Shown one piece after another: positions 46,869 through 57,595 of a stretch of DNA of 64,000 nt. How positions within the stretch are numbered: position 1 is the first letter of the stretch; each line of letters opens with the position of its first letter. The notes under the pieces were generated by a model. It saw nothing but the letters and a program-made list of their open reading frames with translations, was not told where the DNA came from and did not search any database. A program made the position numbers and the translations under genes. This DNA comes from Forficula auricularia (lineage: Eukaryota; Arthropoda; Insecta; Dermaptera; Forficulidae). Where the stretch lies: contig JALMQS010000681.1 of the NCBI GenBank assembly GCA_024734495.1, positions 9,437,576-9,501,575 of the forward strand. Reading direction: 5' to 3'.

Positions 46869-47083
46869 ATGGGGAGTCGGGTTGGGCGAGCTGGCTAACG
46901 CGCTGGCCCCGCTTAGGCATCGTTGATGACGATGTTCAAGTTGGAGGCCCGGGTTCGATCCTGGCTAGCATATAAAATTTCTACCGGAAAAACTCGGCTC
47001 CCTCACTAAACATATTAACACTTTACTGATGTGCTGTCTAAATAGGCTTTGTTCCCGGTGACAATAAATAAATAAAAAATAAA
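46869..47083 (+). mobile_element. tRNA-derived SINE (family 1), copy 2
   Basis: It begins GGGGAGTCGGGTTGGGCGAG with an A-box region (GGGCGAGCTGGCTAACG) and a B box (GGTTCGATCC). It then has GGCTCCCTCACTAAAC, GCTTTGTTCCCGGTGACAAT and a (AATAA)n tail. It is flanked by the 9-bp duplication AGCCTCAGA at 46860-46868 and 47084-47092. It matches the minus-strand copy at 14125-14341 end to end. Confidence 0.92.
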
Positions 47084-48153
47084 AGCCTCAGAGTAAGTGA
47101 ATAAAAATGTGGACCCTAACAAGAGAGAAATTTTCATTACGGAATGCATTTTTCCGATGTTAATCATCTTGCAAAGTCAGTCAGAAAAAAGCGGAGGACA
47201 ACCTCATTAATTTCTCTATATGAGTAATAACATGTTTAAAAATAATTTTTAATTCAATAGCTATTCCCTTTCCATGTTTGCAGCTCTCAATTTCCCTCCT
47301 TAAGCTTCACATTTCAATTCTAGTAGAATGGTAACATTAATATTGAAATTATACTCCATTTAAAAACTAATCTCACTAAATATTGTTTATTTTCTAAAAT
47401 CTTCCGGTTGGGGCCTTTTATATATGTATCTAACTGCTTATAGTGTACCTAAATTATATTAAGTAAATAAAATTCTATTTTATCTGGTATCAAACCAGAG
47501 CATTTTATTATGGAAATGTTCTATTATGAGAGTATTTATGGTTTCAAATCTCAATGTTCCCATAAAAAAGGGAAGATTTTTTCTCACGATTGGTAGGTAC
47601 AGATGTTTTATTATGTTTTCGATGAGTCAGCATTATATTCATGAATTAAGCTTATGTGGTTTTTGTGTTTAAATTAATTTAGAAAGAAATAGTAAAAACT
47701 TTTTAAAAACTCGGTAGGCATTTCGTAAATCATAGCGATTGAGCAATTTTTGTCAACGAATTACTTGAACTAAAAAATGACAATTCATAAAGAGGATTAA
47801 TATTAACATACTGATCAAATTTCTATGCATAAGTTACAACCGTCTGATAGTTCTCTATAATTATGATATTTTGATTTTCTGCATTTTTGAACCGGTAAAA
47901 AAAAATAATTAAAACACTCCAATCGAGTGTTAGCAATATATGGTAATAATGATGCCAAATTTATTTCTTATAAATGAAGTATATTATTCTAAAAAATAAC
48001 ATCTAAAGTTAAATTATAAAAAGAGCCCAGAACTTGGATCGTTCTTCCAGTTTCCATTAAAAATAAAAACCTAAGTATCTCATCAGTGACTTACGGCGTT
48101 ATTTTAAAGTAATTTTAAATGGCCTGTAGGGACGACCAGGCGTAGTTAGGGAG

Positions 48154-48392
48154 TTTATGGGAGGCAGCCAGTCAGCTGATTAGCTACAACAAGTTTTCAA
48201 TTTCGGTAATGTGTTTAGAGATCAACTAACTTTTTACTAGAATTGGCAAATTTTGGAAGTAACGAAATAATTTAATGAGAAATACATAAGTGATGCCTCG
48301 TAATAATGGAGTTTCAATTTTTCTAGGGGGGGGGGTGCAATGAGTTTTGTAAGGGGGACCAGCCCCCTTGCCCCTCCACTAACTACGCCCGT
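48154..48392. mobile_element. Decayed hAT-like element
   Basis: The left end CAGGCGTAGTTAGGGAG and the complement of the right end (CGGGCGTAGTTAGTGGAG) match at 15 positions. Inside lie a poly-G tract and the GGGGGACCAGCCCCCTTG palindrome near 48353. No target duplication is visible. Confidence 0.45.
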
Positions 48393-48688
48393 GGTGGCCA
48401 CTAGAATACATGATAAACTCATTTCCGAAAAAATGGACTTACCCCGTTCTTTCCGAGAGTTCTTCAAATATAATTAGTACATATTAAAGTAATAAATAAT
48501 TTTCTTTCAAACTAATAAAAAAAAATCTTGGTGAGATCTTTACAAGAATATCTCACACACCATATAAGAAAAATATTTTTTATTTTTCACCCAACTAAAA
48601 AAATTCGACCCTCCCCAAAAAACCATTCAATTAAAAAATCTAGGAACATCTAACTCGGTATTCATATTTTTACAACGATGCTCTAATC

Positions 48689-49006
48689 CAGAGGCTTTCA
48701 ACCTTATTCTTTCAATGAACCCCTCCTGCAATTTTGTAAGAATCCTATTCCCCCTTTCCAAAATGTTTAAACTCCAAAAGTTTATTTCAAATAATATGCT
48801 TTTATTATTGAGAATACAAGGTATCATATTTTAATTTAGAGATAAAAGATTAGTAATATTTACTTAATGAGAAAGCTGAGGTTGTTTTTTGCCAGTTCTT
48901 CAATATGTTCTTTAAAATATTGAAAATTTTACGCAGATTAATTCACCCCTTGAAATACTAGAGGGGGGGGGGGTGGACGCTGTCCGACAACCGTTGAGAA
49001 CATCTG
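48689..49006. mobile_element. hAT MITE
   Basis: The left end CAGAGGCTTTCAACC matches the complement of the right end (CAGATGTTCTCAACGG). The flanks are CTCTAATC at 48681-48688 and CTCTAATT at 49007-49014, an 8-bp duplication with one mismatch. A poly-G tract lies near the right end. The 66-codon minus frame inside is not a gene. Confidence 0.85.
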
Positions 49007-49496
49007 CTCTAATTCAAATGTTGAAGTGATGTATTTGAAAATTATTTAAACATTTTTTGAAATAAAAGTTAAAATTAATTATAACAATGAATGAAACAAA
49101 TTAACCATATATTATGTGGTTGAATAGCCATGAAATAAAATTATCTCTTTCCTTCTAATATACCTACAATTTAACTTTCATTGTTAATTCAACCCTTTTC
49201 TAATAGTATAATTCAAATTCCATAAAGTGTTTTTGATTTCTCTCATTCAAGATGTATTTGAATGTAAAAAGCCTTCATTCTTAAAATATCCTCTCAGCTT
49301 TCGTCTCTATCCTTTTATAAAACTCTTTTTCTTTAAATCAAGAAATCCTATTACAAAGTCTAATCCGTGTTTATGCCACACACAATGCATGTTGACCTGT
49401 TCGTTTATATCAGGTTTTTTTTTGTTATGTCCACGTTCTGTGTGTGATTTCGGCTTGCGAAAAATAATAACTCCTTAAATAAAACTTGGAAAAAGA

Positions 49497-49660
49497 TTAA
49501 GATCTCAGATCTTGAATCTCGGTGTCGACTTGGAGATCGAAAGCAAATTGTTCCCTGGAAGACTTAAAGGCTGGGGATTCCTCAGCAGCCACCGCGAGGC
49601 TCTGCTTGGGAGGTGCAGCTTCAAAAAGAGGTGCGGCTCTAATCCCAAGATTTGCCTTAA
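49497..49660 (-). CDS. Terminal coding exon of an unrecognised gene
   Basis: Strongly GC-richer than its surroundings with typical coding composition. On the minus strand an acceptor (TTTCTTTCAATAAGTGTATGTGTTAG, shortened here to its TAG end at 49661) precedes two split-codon bases and 53 codons, ending with TAA at 49499-49497. The peptide starts KANLGIRAAPLFEAAPPKQS, is alanine/proline-rich in its first half, and ends FAFDLQVDTEIQDLRS in an acidic tail. No transmembrane segment or cysteine pattern is present; a soluble, partly disordered C-terminus is the natural reading. The pyrimidine tract is only moderate. Upstream exons should lie at higher coordinates and end in phase 1; none was found with confidence. 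Other frames have stops. Confidence 0.65.
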
Positions 49661-49769
49661 CTAACACATACACTTATTGAAAGAAATTATATTCAAAATT
49701 ATAATCGACTCTTCAGAAGCCACGAACTTTCATTAAAAACATAAGCTTTAAATATAGAAGAAAAGAAAT

Positions 49770-50478
49770 TAAATTTTAATGAAGGATGTAATTAAAAATT
49801 TGCTTGTTTCCAGTGATTTAATTTAATTAAGTAATGAATAGTTTCAAATATTTTAAGGGATTGCAGCACATATGTTTTTAAAAATTTGTAACTATGTTGA
49901 TATTAAATAATCATTATGCATATATCAAGATGTTTTTATTTCATTTCTGTGAACTGTGTGAACTGATTTTTTTTTTTTTTTTAATGATATTGATGAGAGA
50001 AGGAGATACACCAGAAGGTGGATCCCCTAAAGGCCTGTATGGGCTGGCCCCTCAATCGTGAAAAGAACAGAGCAGAAGGAAAAGAAGCCGGGATCACGAT
50101 CCAATCTCAGAAACTTAGATACAATTCAATATCAAATTTACAAAGGTTTTAGGGTCTTCGAGCAGTGGTAAATTCTCCGCGCGATAAATTCGGTTAAATT
50201 TATCTCCCACTTAATTTTTATTACCAGACCCTATACTTACAGAAAAAATGTCTGGGTATAGCCGGGAATCGAACCCGAGACCTCCGGGTTGCCAGTCAGT
50301 TGTTCTGACCATTACACCACCGAGGCGGACATTGCCTCATTGGTGAGCTAGTATGGTATCCACTGAGGAAGAGATGCTGAAAGCCCTCGAAATATTTGTA
50401 ACTCTTAATCACTTAATTAAATAAAATTACTGGAAAGAATCCAATTTTTAATTACATCCTTCATTAAAATTAAAAACA
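49770..50478. mobile_element. Inverted repeat with hammerhead-like motif, split by a SINE
   Basis: Arm 49770-49868 is an inverted copy (about four in five bases) of 50378-50478. Shared blocks include TTTTAATGAAGGATGTAATT and TTTAATTAAGT. At 50363-50392 the plus strand reads CTGAGGA, a GAG/CTC stem and CGAAAT, a hammerhead-like core. The space between the arms has been filled by the SINE at 49967-50329. It is interpreted as a Penelope-like terminus fragment. Confidence 0.6.
49967..50329 (-). mobile_element. tRNA-derived SINE (family 2) with poly-A tail
   Basis: On the minus strand it begins with a tRNA-like head: TCCGCCTCGGTGGTGTAATG holds an A box TGGTGTAATGG, and GGTCTCGGGTTCGATTCCCG holds a B box and a T stem. 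A body of about 280 bases follows, ending GATGAG...ATATCATTAA and a 16-base poly-A (T run 49967-49982). Head, body and A tail in order define a SINE of about 360 bp, distinct from family 1. No clear target duplication was found. Confidence 0.8.
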
Positions 50479-52067
50479 TCTAGTATGCACTAAGCTAGTA
50501 AAAGTACCTAAATTGAAATTAAATTTATTAACTATTAGTATAATAGTTAAAAAAATAATTGCTCCCTCATTTTCTCACATCTATTTCTGCCCCTCACCCC
50601 ACGCCTCTTCTAAAACCCCTCTAAATTGTGAAAAAATCTTTAATAAAAAAAAATAATAAATGTAATAAAATCATATCATATTCTATTTCTCTCCAGATAT
50701 TTAACACCCTTGTGGGTATTCTCCACAAATTGAGTATCATTGTATTAGTGATATAGTTAGTACCATCTTGCTTTTATTGTTATTATTAATATTATTTTTT
50801 TACTTAAATAGAATTAATACTTAGTACTCTCAGCGTAGGTAACTATTTTCTCAAGAACTTTGATTTTTTTTGAGAGATTATCATTTACATAAAGAGAATA
50901 ATAATTTAATGATATGACACAATTTAAGCAATATATATGTAAGTATAAAAATATTAAGTAAAATAATAAGAAAACTCAAAAACCATCTAAGATATATGAG
51001 AATACGTTTTAGAACTATAAGGTCCATTATAGTTTTTATAGTAGGTTCAGGAGAAAAATTCAAGTTTATGTGTTCTAAAATGTTTGAATCGTAGAGAAAA
51101 ATAATTTTCAAAAATGATATTTTTTTAACTTTTCAGGATTTCTGACGAAGGAGCTTAGGTAATTTCTTATAGTGCTAAAATGTTTGTATTTTTAAATTGA
51201 GGAATTGATTAGACTCTTACTAGTTTCAGAACTTTCGGTAGAACAAAGCATAATAATATATATACCATATATAAAAAATGAATTATTATTTGGTGAGGTT
51301 TCGAAAAGTTGTAACTAAATAAGATATTTGACATAAAAAGTTGGAATAAATAAACTGAGCTTATGTGAAAAGTTTCATATTTTTAGCTCAAACCATTCGT
51401 TAAATATAAGATTGTCTAATCATTAGTTTGCCGAAAGTATGTCTTTAAAAATCTTTACTTTTTCACATTTTCAATTTCTTTTGTTGATAGAAATGTATGA
51501 TACTTCAAAAGAAAAATCATTTTCAGTTAATTCTGTCAGTTTTCACTATTCCTCCCAATTTGATTTAAATTTACTATATTTTTTTTTTAAATTGTCTCCA
51601 GTATAAAAACAGTCTTCGGCTGTTTCTTATGTTCCAATCTTTTTTGCATTTTGATGGGAACTTATCATGACATAATCCAGATTGTTTCGTTTCACTCAAA
51701 ATTCTTTAAAGAATATTTGATTTTTATTGTAGATGTTGTGGGATACAAAATATTCAAAAACATGAACGATCATCAATTATATGCATTTACCTATATAAAA
51801 ATCACTTGACTTTATTATCTATAAATTTTATAGTCAGTGCGAAAAATTCTATAATCCTGGTATGTTGTCAATGGGAGTTTAGTTAAAGTAATGTGCACAC
51901 TAAACACACCACGGTATTTTTCTTTATATTAAGATTATTTTTATTTTCTTGTTTTTATTTAATTCGATCGCTATAAATTAGAAGGATAAAAGCATTTTGT
52001 GTTAAAACCTTACTAAACAACCCAATTGTCAGGAGATCTCCACATGTTATATATTTATATTTAAAGC

Positions 52068-52102
<35 letters not shown>

Positions 52103-52405
52103 CTTTTTCTTCTACAATACAATACTATTGTCAATTGTTCCGATCTGGAAATTTATTGGCCAATTTTAAAATGGAACCTCTTGTCTGTCGGTTGGGGTTC
52201 GATCGTTTTTTTTTTTGCCGGTTGTTTTTAACTAAAATTGATTAGTGATGTTATTCTTCTTCAAAAGGATTGAAATTCTTACATTCTTATCTTTTTTCTT
52301 CGTATTTTTTTTTCTTTTTTGTTGGAGAATACAATCTTCTGATTCATAAATGAATAATTTATTTTTTTTGCATGATAAAGAAGCAAAAAGGTGCAATACC
52401 TCTAA
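50479..52405. other. AT-rich stretch with a CT/CA microsatellite
   Basis: No supported gene. A (TC)n tract at about 52069-52090 runs into (AC)n to 52102. A short acceptor-donor pair near 51139-51160 could define a 22-base exon but has no partner. Confidence 0.5.
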
Positions 52406-52603
52406 GGGCCGGTTGTATGTCGCAAAGTAAATGCTTTTTACTCACTAACCAAGGGTTGCTGGTAAATGGAGGGGCTGGGATGGCCAATCAGATGACAGGA
52501 ACTTTCAGTGCCTGTCATCTGATTGGCCATCCCAGCCCCTCCATTCACCAGCAACCCTTGGTTAGTGGTAAAAAGCATTTACTTTGCGACATACAACCGG
52601 CCC
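52406..52603. mobile_element. PIF/Harbinger-like foldback MITE
   Basis: Nearly the whole 198 bp is one hairpin. The left arm (52406-52499) and right arm (52511-52603) are inverted copies with a few mismatches, separated by 11 bases. The ends read GGGCCGGTTGTATG. It is flanked by TAA at 52403-52405 and 52604-52606, the 3-bp duplication of PIF/Harbinger elements. The 81-codon frame across it is an artefact of the hairpin. The arms are GC-rich and well preserved, suggesting recent insertion. Confidence 0.92.
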
Positions 52604-54060
52604 TAAGTCATGATTAACTCTTGCATCCTAGAAAGAAACAGTCGGTCATATTAGTTTGAGAAATATTCATAGGGTTGGATCTTGCAGATTATAGTATACG
52701 GGGTAGAGGGATTTCAGTTTCTCGAAGTCATTGGAATAAACCTATTGAGGAGCTTGTGATTGTTCAATTAGAATCTAATTTAACCATCAACAGGATTGAA
52801 TTTTCACATTATTATATAATATTAATGTAAAAATGATTTTAGCAGGATTAAAGGTTTTAATTAATTAGAGTATTTGGTATGGCAGAATATATTAAAAAAA
52901 AAGAAATAAAGAAGAGCCAACAATGGACAACAATGGTAGTCATATATTAATTTTGTACATCCTGGGGGCTAAAGATTATTGGGCATCTTAGTAAAAACAA
53001 AGGTGAATTCGGGCCTTATATAAAGGTATAAAAGATTAGTAGGAGTAAAAGAGTGTTTTAAACTAAATATAGGCAGTAAAAGTACTTTGATATTTTCTAG
53101 TTATATGTTTAAACTAACAATAACAAATAGTGTCAAAATGAAACTGTTATTTTACAGGAAGACATCGACATTAAATTGGCACTTCTTGCTTTTATCCCAG
53201 AAATTATAACTAACTCATTAGTATCATAATTAATATAATACAATTAGAAATAAATATTCTATTTTACCATACAGTGAATGTAAAAGTATTGTATATTGAG
53301 TAAATTTCAAAATTTATTAAGCTATTCTTTGTTTATTTATTGTAATTCTTAACGAAGTTAATCTTGTTTAATAGATTTTGTCTTAACAAAATTATACATG
53401 CTAATTTTTTTACCTGATTACTTGAAATCAAAAATAATTTTAACAAACAAATTTTCAAATCTAAAGAAACGTCAACGCCTCTGGATATTAAACAACCTCG
53501 AGCCTTCTTTGAATTAAAGTTACTGAATTGGGAGACTTGCAAATTTTAAAGCGAAGAAATAAAATCTAGTAAAATCTTTATTATTATATTCAAAGAAAGA
53601 TTCTAAATTAGAAGGAATAATAAAAATTGTCCGACTTGGGATGTTTACAAAAATACATTCTAATAAATTATGCCACTCCTTTCCTCGATTATCTAAACCA
53701 ATTTTTATTTATTATCTGTAGTAAAAGATTTATATTTAAGATATTCTTTTGTAGCTGTTTCACTATAAAATTACTAAAAAATGTGAATTTGAATATTTAA
53801 ATCAAATTTTCTTTAATTAATTAGCTAAATTTATTAAAATGTAAATGGTTGATTTATAAAGAGTTACAATTCTAATTTTTATAACTGTGAAGTAAATAAA
53901 ATGGATACAAGAATGTTTACTATCTAGATCCAGATCTCTTGTAATAACACCTGAACCTATCGGTTTTAATCTTAAGTATATACAAGACAACCACGTAAAT
54001 GTCACAAAAAATTAAAAAAAGAAAAAAAAATATTTTGCAAGCCACAAATTGCAGGTGAAG
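52604..54060. other. AT-rich stretch, nothing assigned
   Basis: Minus frames at 53333-53542 and 53817-54005 are AT-rich and unsupported by splice sites or motifs. Confidence 0.4.
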
Positions 54061-54074
54061 GAGATAATAAAACG

Positions 54075-54383
54075 TTGGCTATTTGGAGAAGAGTTGTGAG
54101 AGCGGGGCGTGTTCTTGTCGGCGTGTCCGTCCGTCCTCTTGAATATTGTTTACGAAAATGGCCTGAGATGTCACAAGCGGTGACTACACGTGCTTGTAGT
54201 ATCGCCCACACACACACCAAGACACATCTAGACAAATGTAGAAAGGGGCGCCTTCCGGCTTCAGGTCGAAGGTCAAAACATTGTCTTCAAATGGCCATAC
54301 AGGTCAATAAAAAAGATCGAGGAAAAATCCACAACAGACTCAACTGTTTGAATATTTATTGTTTGTTTGTCTGTGATGGGTGA
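54075..54383 (+). other. GC-richer island with 102-codon open frame
   Basis: A basic, arginine/cysteine-rich frame starting at a TTG codon runs to TGA at 54381-54383 (for example RRVVRAGRVLVGVSVRPLEY, GRLPASGRRSKHC). An antisense frame overlaps it for 77 codons, so openness here reflects base composition. There are no splice sites and no recognised domain. A promoter-like or conserved non-coding island is as likely as a gene. Confidence 0.2.
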
Positions 54384-54861
54384 GAAAAAAATCCAGGCGC
54401 CTTTGTTGCTCAAAATGGCAGAAATCGACCAGAAGCGACTAAATTTAACCAGGAATTAATTATAAAAAGTTTCTCGTGTCCTTTTAATGACTTGCATTGA
54501 TAACAACTTTTAAAAATGAAAGATACATGAGTGCCATGCAAATCGATGAACTGATTTCCATTAAAGAAGGAACGAAGGTTTGTAATATTATACACAACAA
54601 GAGAAATTAATTGGAGACTTTAATACTTTGATAATAGAGAATATGTATAGAAAAATAATTTCCCAAAGATTACATTTCGTGCACCAGGCACATCAGAATG
54701 CAAACGTAAGCAATTATGTCGACATTTTCCAGGTATTCCTTGAAGGCGGTTTTGTTGAACGATCGGTATAATGTTTAAAAATTGTAATTTTTGAATTTTT
54801 TGAGTTATAACAGTTTTGATCTAGCAGTGCGATGTGTTGTCTACGTTGACCCTCTTAAATC

Positions 54862-54893
54862 CTGAAGAAAGAGGGAAGATCCTCCGAAACGTC
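54862..54893 (+). mobile_element. Hammerhead-like motif
   Basis: CTGAAGA, stem GAGG(GAAGAT)CCTC, then CGAAACGTC: the core order with a 4-bp stem II and a GTC triplet following. One change from CUGAUGA. Part of the Penelope-like set. Confidence 0.45.
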
Positions 54894-55616
54894 ATTTCTT
54901 AAGATGATGAAAATGACGATCCAATAATTTTTTTGGAATTATATTTTTAATTATCTGTGAGCTGCTTTTCCATCAATTCCCCGATGAATTTAAAACTTAT
55001 TTTTAATACACTGCAATAATAATTATGCTTTGCTTCAGTTGTTTTCTGATTTTTTTTTTGTCATTTTTAAAAAAACGACTTTTAAATGGTTTTGTTAAGA
55101 ATTGCGGGATTATCTTTAGCCATCAGTTTCGGCATGTTGAAAATACCACACACTATGTGTGACACATATTGATTGAAAAGTATCGCTCCTTTTGGTTATG
55201 AGGTTTGTAAGACCCCAAGGAAGCTGTTATTTACTTTATAAAAAAAATAGAATGTTTCGATAGGGCTGCTGGTTCGATTATCTAGTTAATTAATATTATA
55301 CATATATGATATCCTGTAAAAAATGCAAATGGAGGGGAGACAAGGTAATTCTTTGCAAAAGCGTATGAAATAAAAAAGATAAAACAATTTAACTTTGATA
55401 TAAAATTTATTCAGCAATTAATAGAGGGAAGGTTTTGATAAAAGAGGAGTTAGGTGGATGTATTAATAATATTTGAGGAAGGTACAGGACATTTGAAGAC
55501 CGGTTCCCGTTCCGCGTTCCTTACGCAAAATTGAATATGCCGTGTGTAGGCTGGTAGCGCTTCGCAAGATGTAGCGAAAAAATATCCCTTTTCTGTGGTG
55601 TTCAGAAAGAGAAGGG

Positions 55617-55799
55617 TTGCCGCTTGTTTGGGCAATGGAATATATATGTTGTTGCTTGCCAAGCGAATCGGGCAAACAAAACATACATTTGGGTAAGAGT
55701 GGCTTAGGTTATTAATGAACCTTTCCGTGGTATTGCCGCATGTGGATTAGGGCAAGATATGGTATCCGTTTTGTGCTTTGCCAATCGAGAGGACGGCAA
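55617..55799. repeat. Four TTGCC...GGCAA inverted motifs
   Basis: TTGCC followed 9-13 bases later by GGCAA occurs at 55617-55635, 55656-55675, 55733-55755 and 55778-55799, in a GC-richer block. Two overlapping minus frames (55450-55684) are open upstream. The spacing suggests a repeated protein-binding palindrome or transposon subterminal repeats; neither is established. Confidence 0.5.
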
Positions 55800-56227
55800 A
55801 ACATCTACAATGAGGTAACCTTCAGACTCAGACAAGCCTAACGCATAGCACACAGTGTAAATTTAAATGATATTTACCCTTTGGTGTTTAGTATAAGAAC
55901 TGTTTGGCGCTATCGCCGAGGCCTCGAGAGAAAAAATGTTGGTGGGGAGGGTAGTTTCAGATGCCGACTATAGGGGCTTGTGGTCTTTTTATATAGTGAC
56001 TGATTTGACCATGTGAAAAATGGTGGCAATTTTGAACACATATGTTCACCGAAGTAAAAGAATGTAGCGAGAAATGTTTACTTATGTCATATATAATTAG
56101 AGGCTGAATTTAAATTGATTTCCAATATTATAAAAAAATTATAATTTTCTATTAAATTGTAAATATTATTTTAATATTTTAATTTGCATTAGAAGGTTGA
56201 GTGATTGTACTATTATATGTGCATAAC

Positions 56228-57124
56228 CAGTGGCAGATTTTCTATTAGGCTAAGTAGGGTGAAGCCTATGTGGCAAATTTTCGACAGATACCAAATTTTG
56301 ACTTTGAGGCTTTTATGAATTTTTATTTAGACGGGAAACTTTATTTCTCTCAGCTGAATAACTTATGCTGTTTGCACGCTCAAGTTTATTTCAGATGCTT
56401 TACCTTAGTAAATATTCATTGTTAACAGGAGAATTACAAAATACACTGCTTCTAGAAAGGCTCAAAAATGTACCAAAATCTCACCCTTCTGACAAGAATA
56501 GGCAGGGGCGGACTTTGGTCTAGGCCAGGGGTGTCCAACCTTTTGGCTTACACGGGCTGCATTTGAAGTAAAAACAAATGCCTCGGGCTGCAGATAAAAT
56601 ATACTAATTCTATTGATATTTTTTAATCAACAAAGATAGATATTAATGTAGAATAATGATATTCATCATGACAAAGAGGTAAAAATGTCTTAAAAATATT
56701 TTTATCTAATTAAAAAATGGAGTCAAAATATGACAAAATTGTGATTATTTTTTCGAAAATCTTGATATATTTTTTCACATTCAAAATTTAAAATCAGCAC
56801 TTTTATTTTTCGAAAATTTTTGGGGAAATTGTCCAATTTATTCTTATTTTAGAAAAAAAAAATCAGGTCAAATCGTATCAGAAATAAAAATCTCAATATT
56901 TGAAGGAAGTTTATAATTTCATGTCGGGCTGCATTCATTGTAGTGCTGGGCCGCGGGTTGGACAGCGCTGACCTAGGCTAAAGAGGCAATTGATTCGAAC
57001 TATTTATATACATGTATTAAATATATTATTTTATGTTTTTACGTAGGGGCCCAAAAGAGTTTAAATACTCCCTGAGAATAAAAATATTCATCATACCGGC
57101 GGCAAAATAGTAAATCCGCCACTG
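56228..57124. mobile_element. hAT-like element hosting another hAT
   Basis: The left end CAGTGGCAGATTTTCTATT and the complement of the right end (CAGTGGCGGATTTACTATT) match at 17 of 19 positions. The flanks TGCATAAC (56220-56227) and TGCAGAAT (57125-57132) are an eroded 8-bp duplication. There is no transposase frame. It contains the separate element 56526-56970. Confidence 0.8.
56526..56970. mobile_element. Nested hAT-like element
   Basis: It starts CAGGGGTGTCCAACCTTTTG and ends GGGTTGGACAGCGCTG, with GGGCTGCA blocks near both ends. The flanks GTCTAGGC and ACCTAGGC match at 6 of 8 positions. CAGGGGTGTCCAA ends are typical of a widespread hAT group. Confidence 0.75.
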
Positions 57125-57346
57125 TGCAGAATATTACGTACGTTTTAATAAATGTGTATTTTCATTAAAAACATTTTAACTCGAAGGTTTTTTCTATTAA
57201 TATTATTGTATTTGATTAGCTTCTCCTTGTATAGGATAATCTGTTCTTATAAGGGATAACTATTTTGTATTTAGTGAAAATATTTAAAATATTTTCTCAT
57301 ATAATACTAGTGTTTCTTACGTTAACTGTACTCGTTATCAAATGGG

Positions 57347-57595
57347 GTGAGCTGTTTGGAAGAATATACCTACACAAATAACCATTGTAGGAAGATAGTC
57401 GTAACTCTCAATCAATCGGTATATCCACAAGGCTTCAAACATCACGATTGGGTCACCAGACTTCAGCTCACCCACAGTGCTTTCAATACACATAAATCTA
57501 TGAACCAACCTCTATACATGCTGCTTAGCTTCAGTTATCGTATAGCGACCGGTGTTTTCAACATGTCAAGGCCTTTGGAATTAATCATGTATTGA
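57347..57595 (+). pseudogene. Ty3/Gypsy integrase fragment
   Basis: The 82-codon frame contains HDWVTRLQLTHSAFNTHKSM and PLYMLLSFSYRIATG. This fits the integrase pattern (D/H)W...L...AYN(T)xxHxSxxxxPF.LLYG near the C-terminus of the catalytic core of Gypsy-type pol proteins. Both ends are lost; no LTR, reverse transcriptase or protease was found nearby. The start codon assigned (GTG) is not meaningful for a fragment. Confidence 0.5.

Noticed and set aside
51133..51165. 22-base exon between TTTTCAG and GTAATT
   Set aside because: No neighbouring exon in compatible phase; too short to support alone.
52372..52617. 81-codon plus-strand ORF
   Set aside because: It is the read-through of a near-perfect hairpin MITE; both arms encode complementary peptides and a TAA duplication defines the element.
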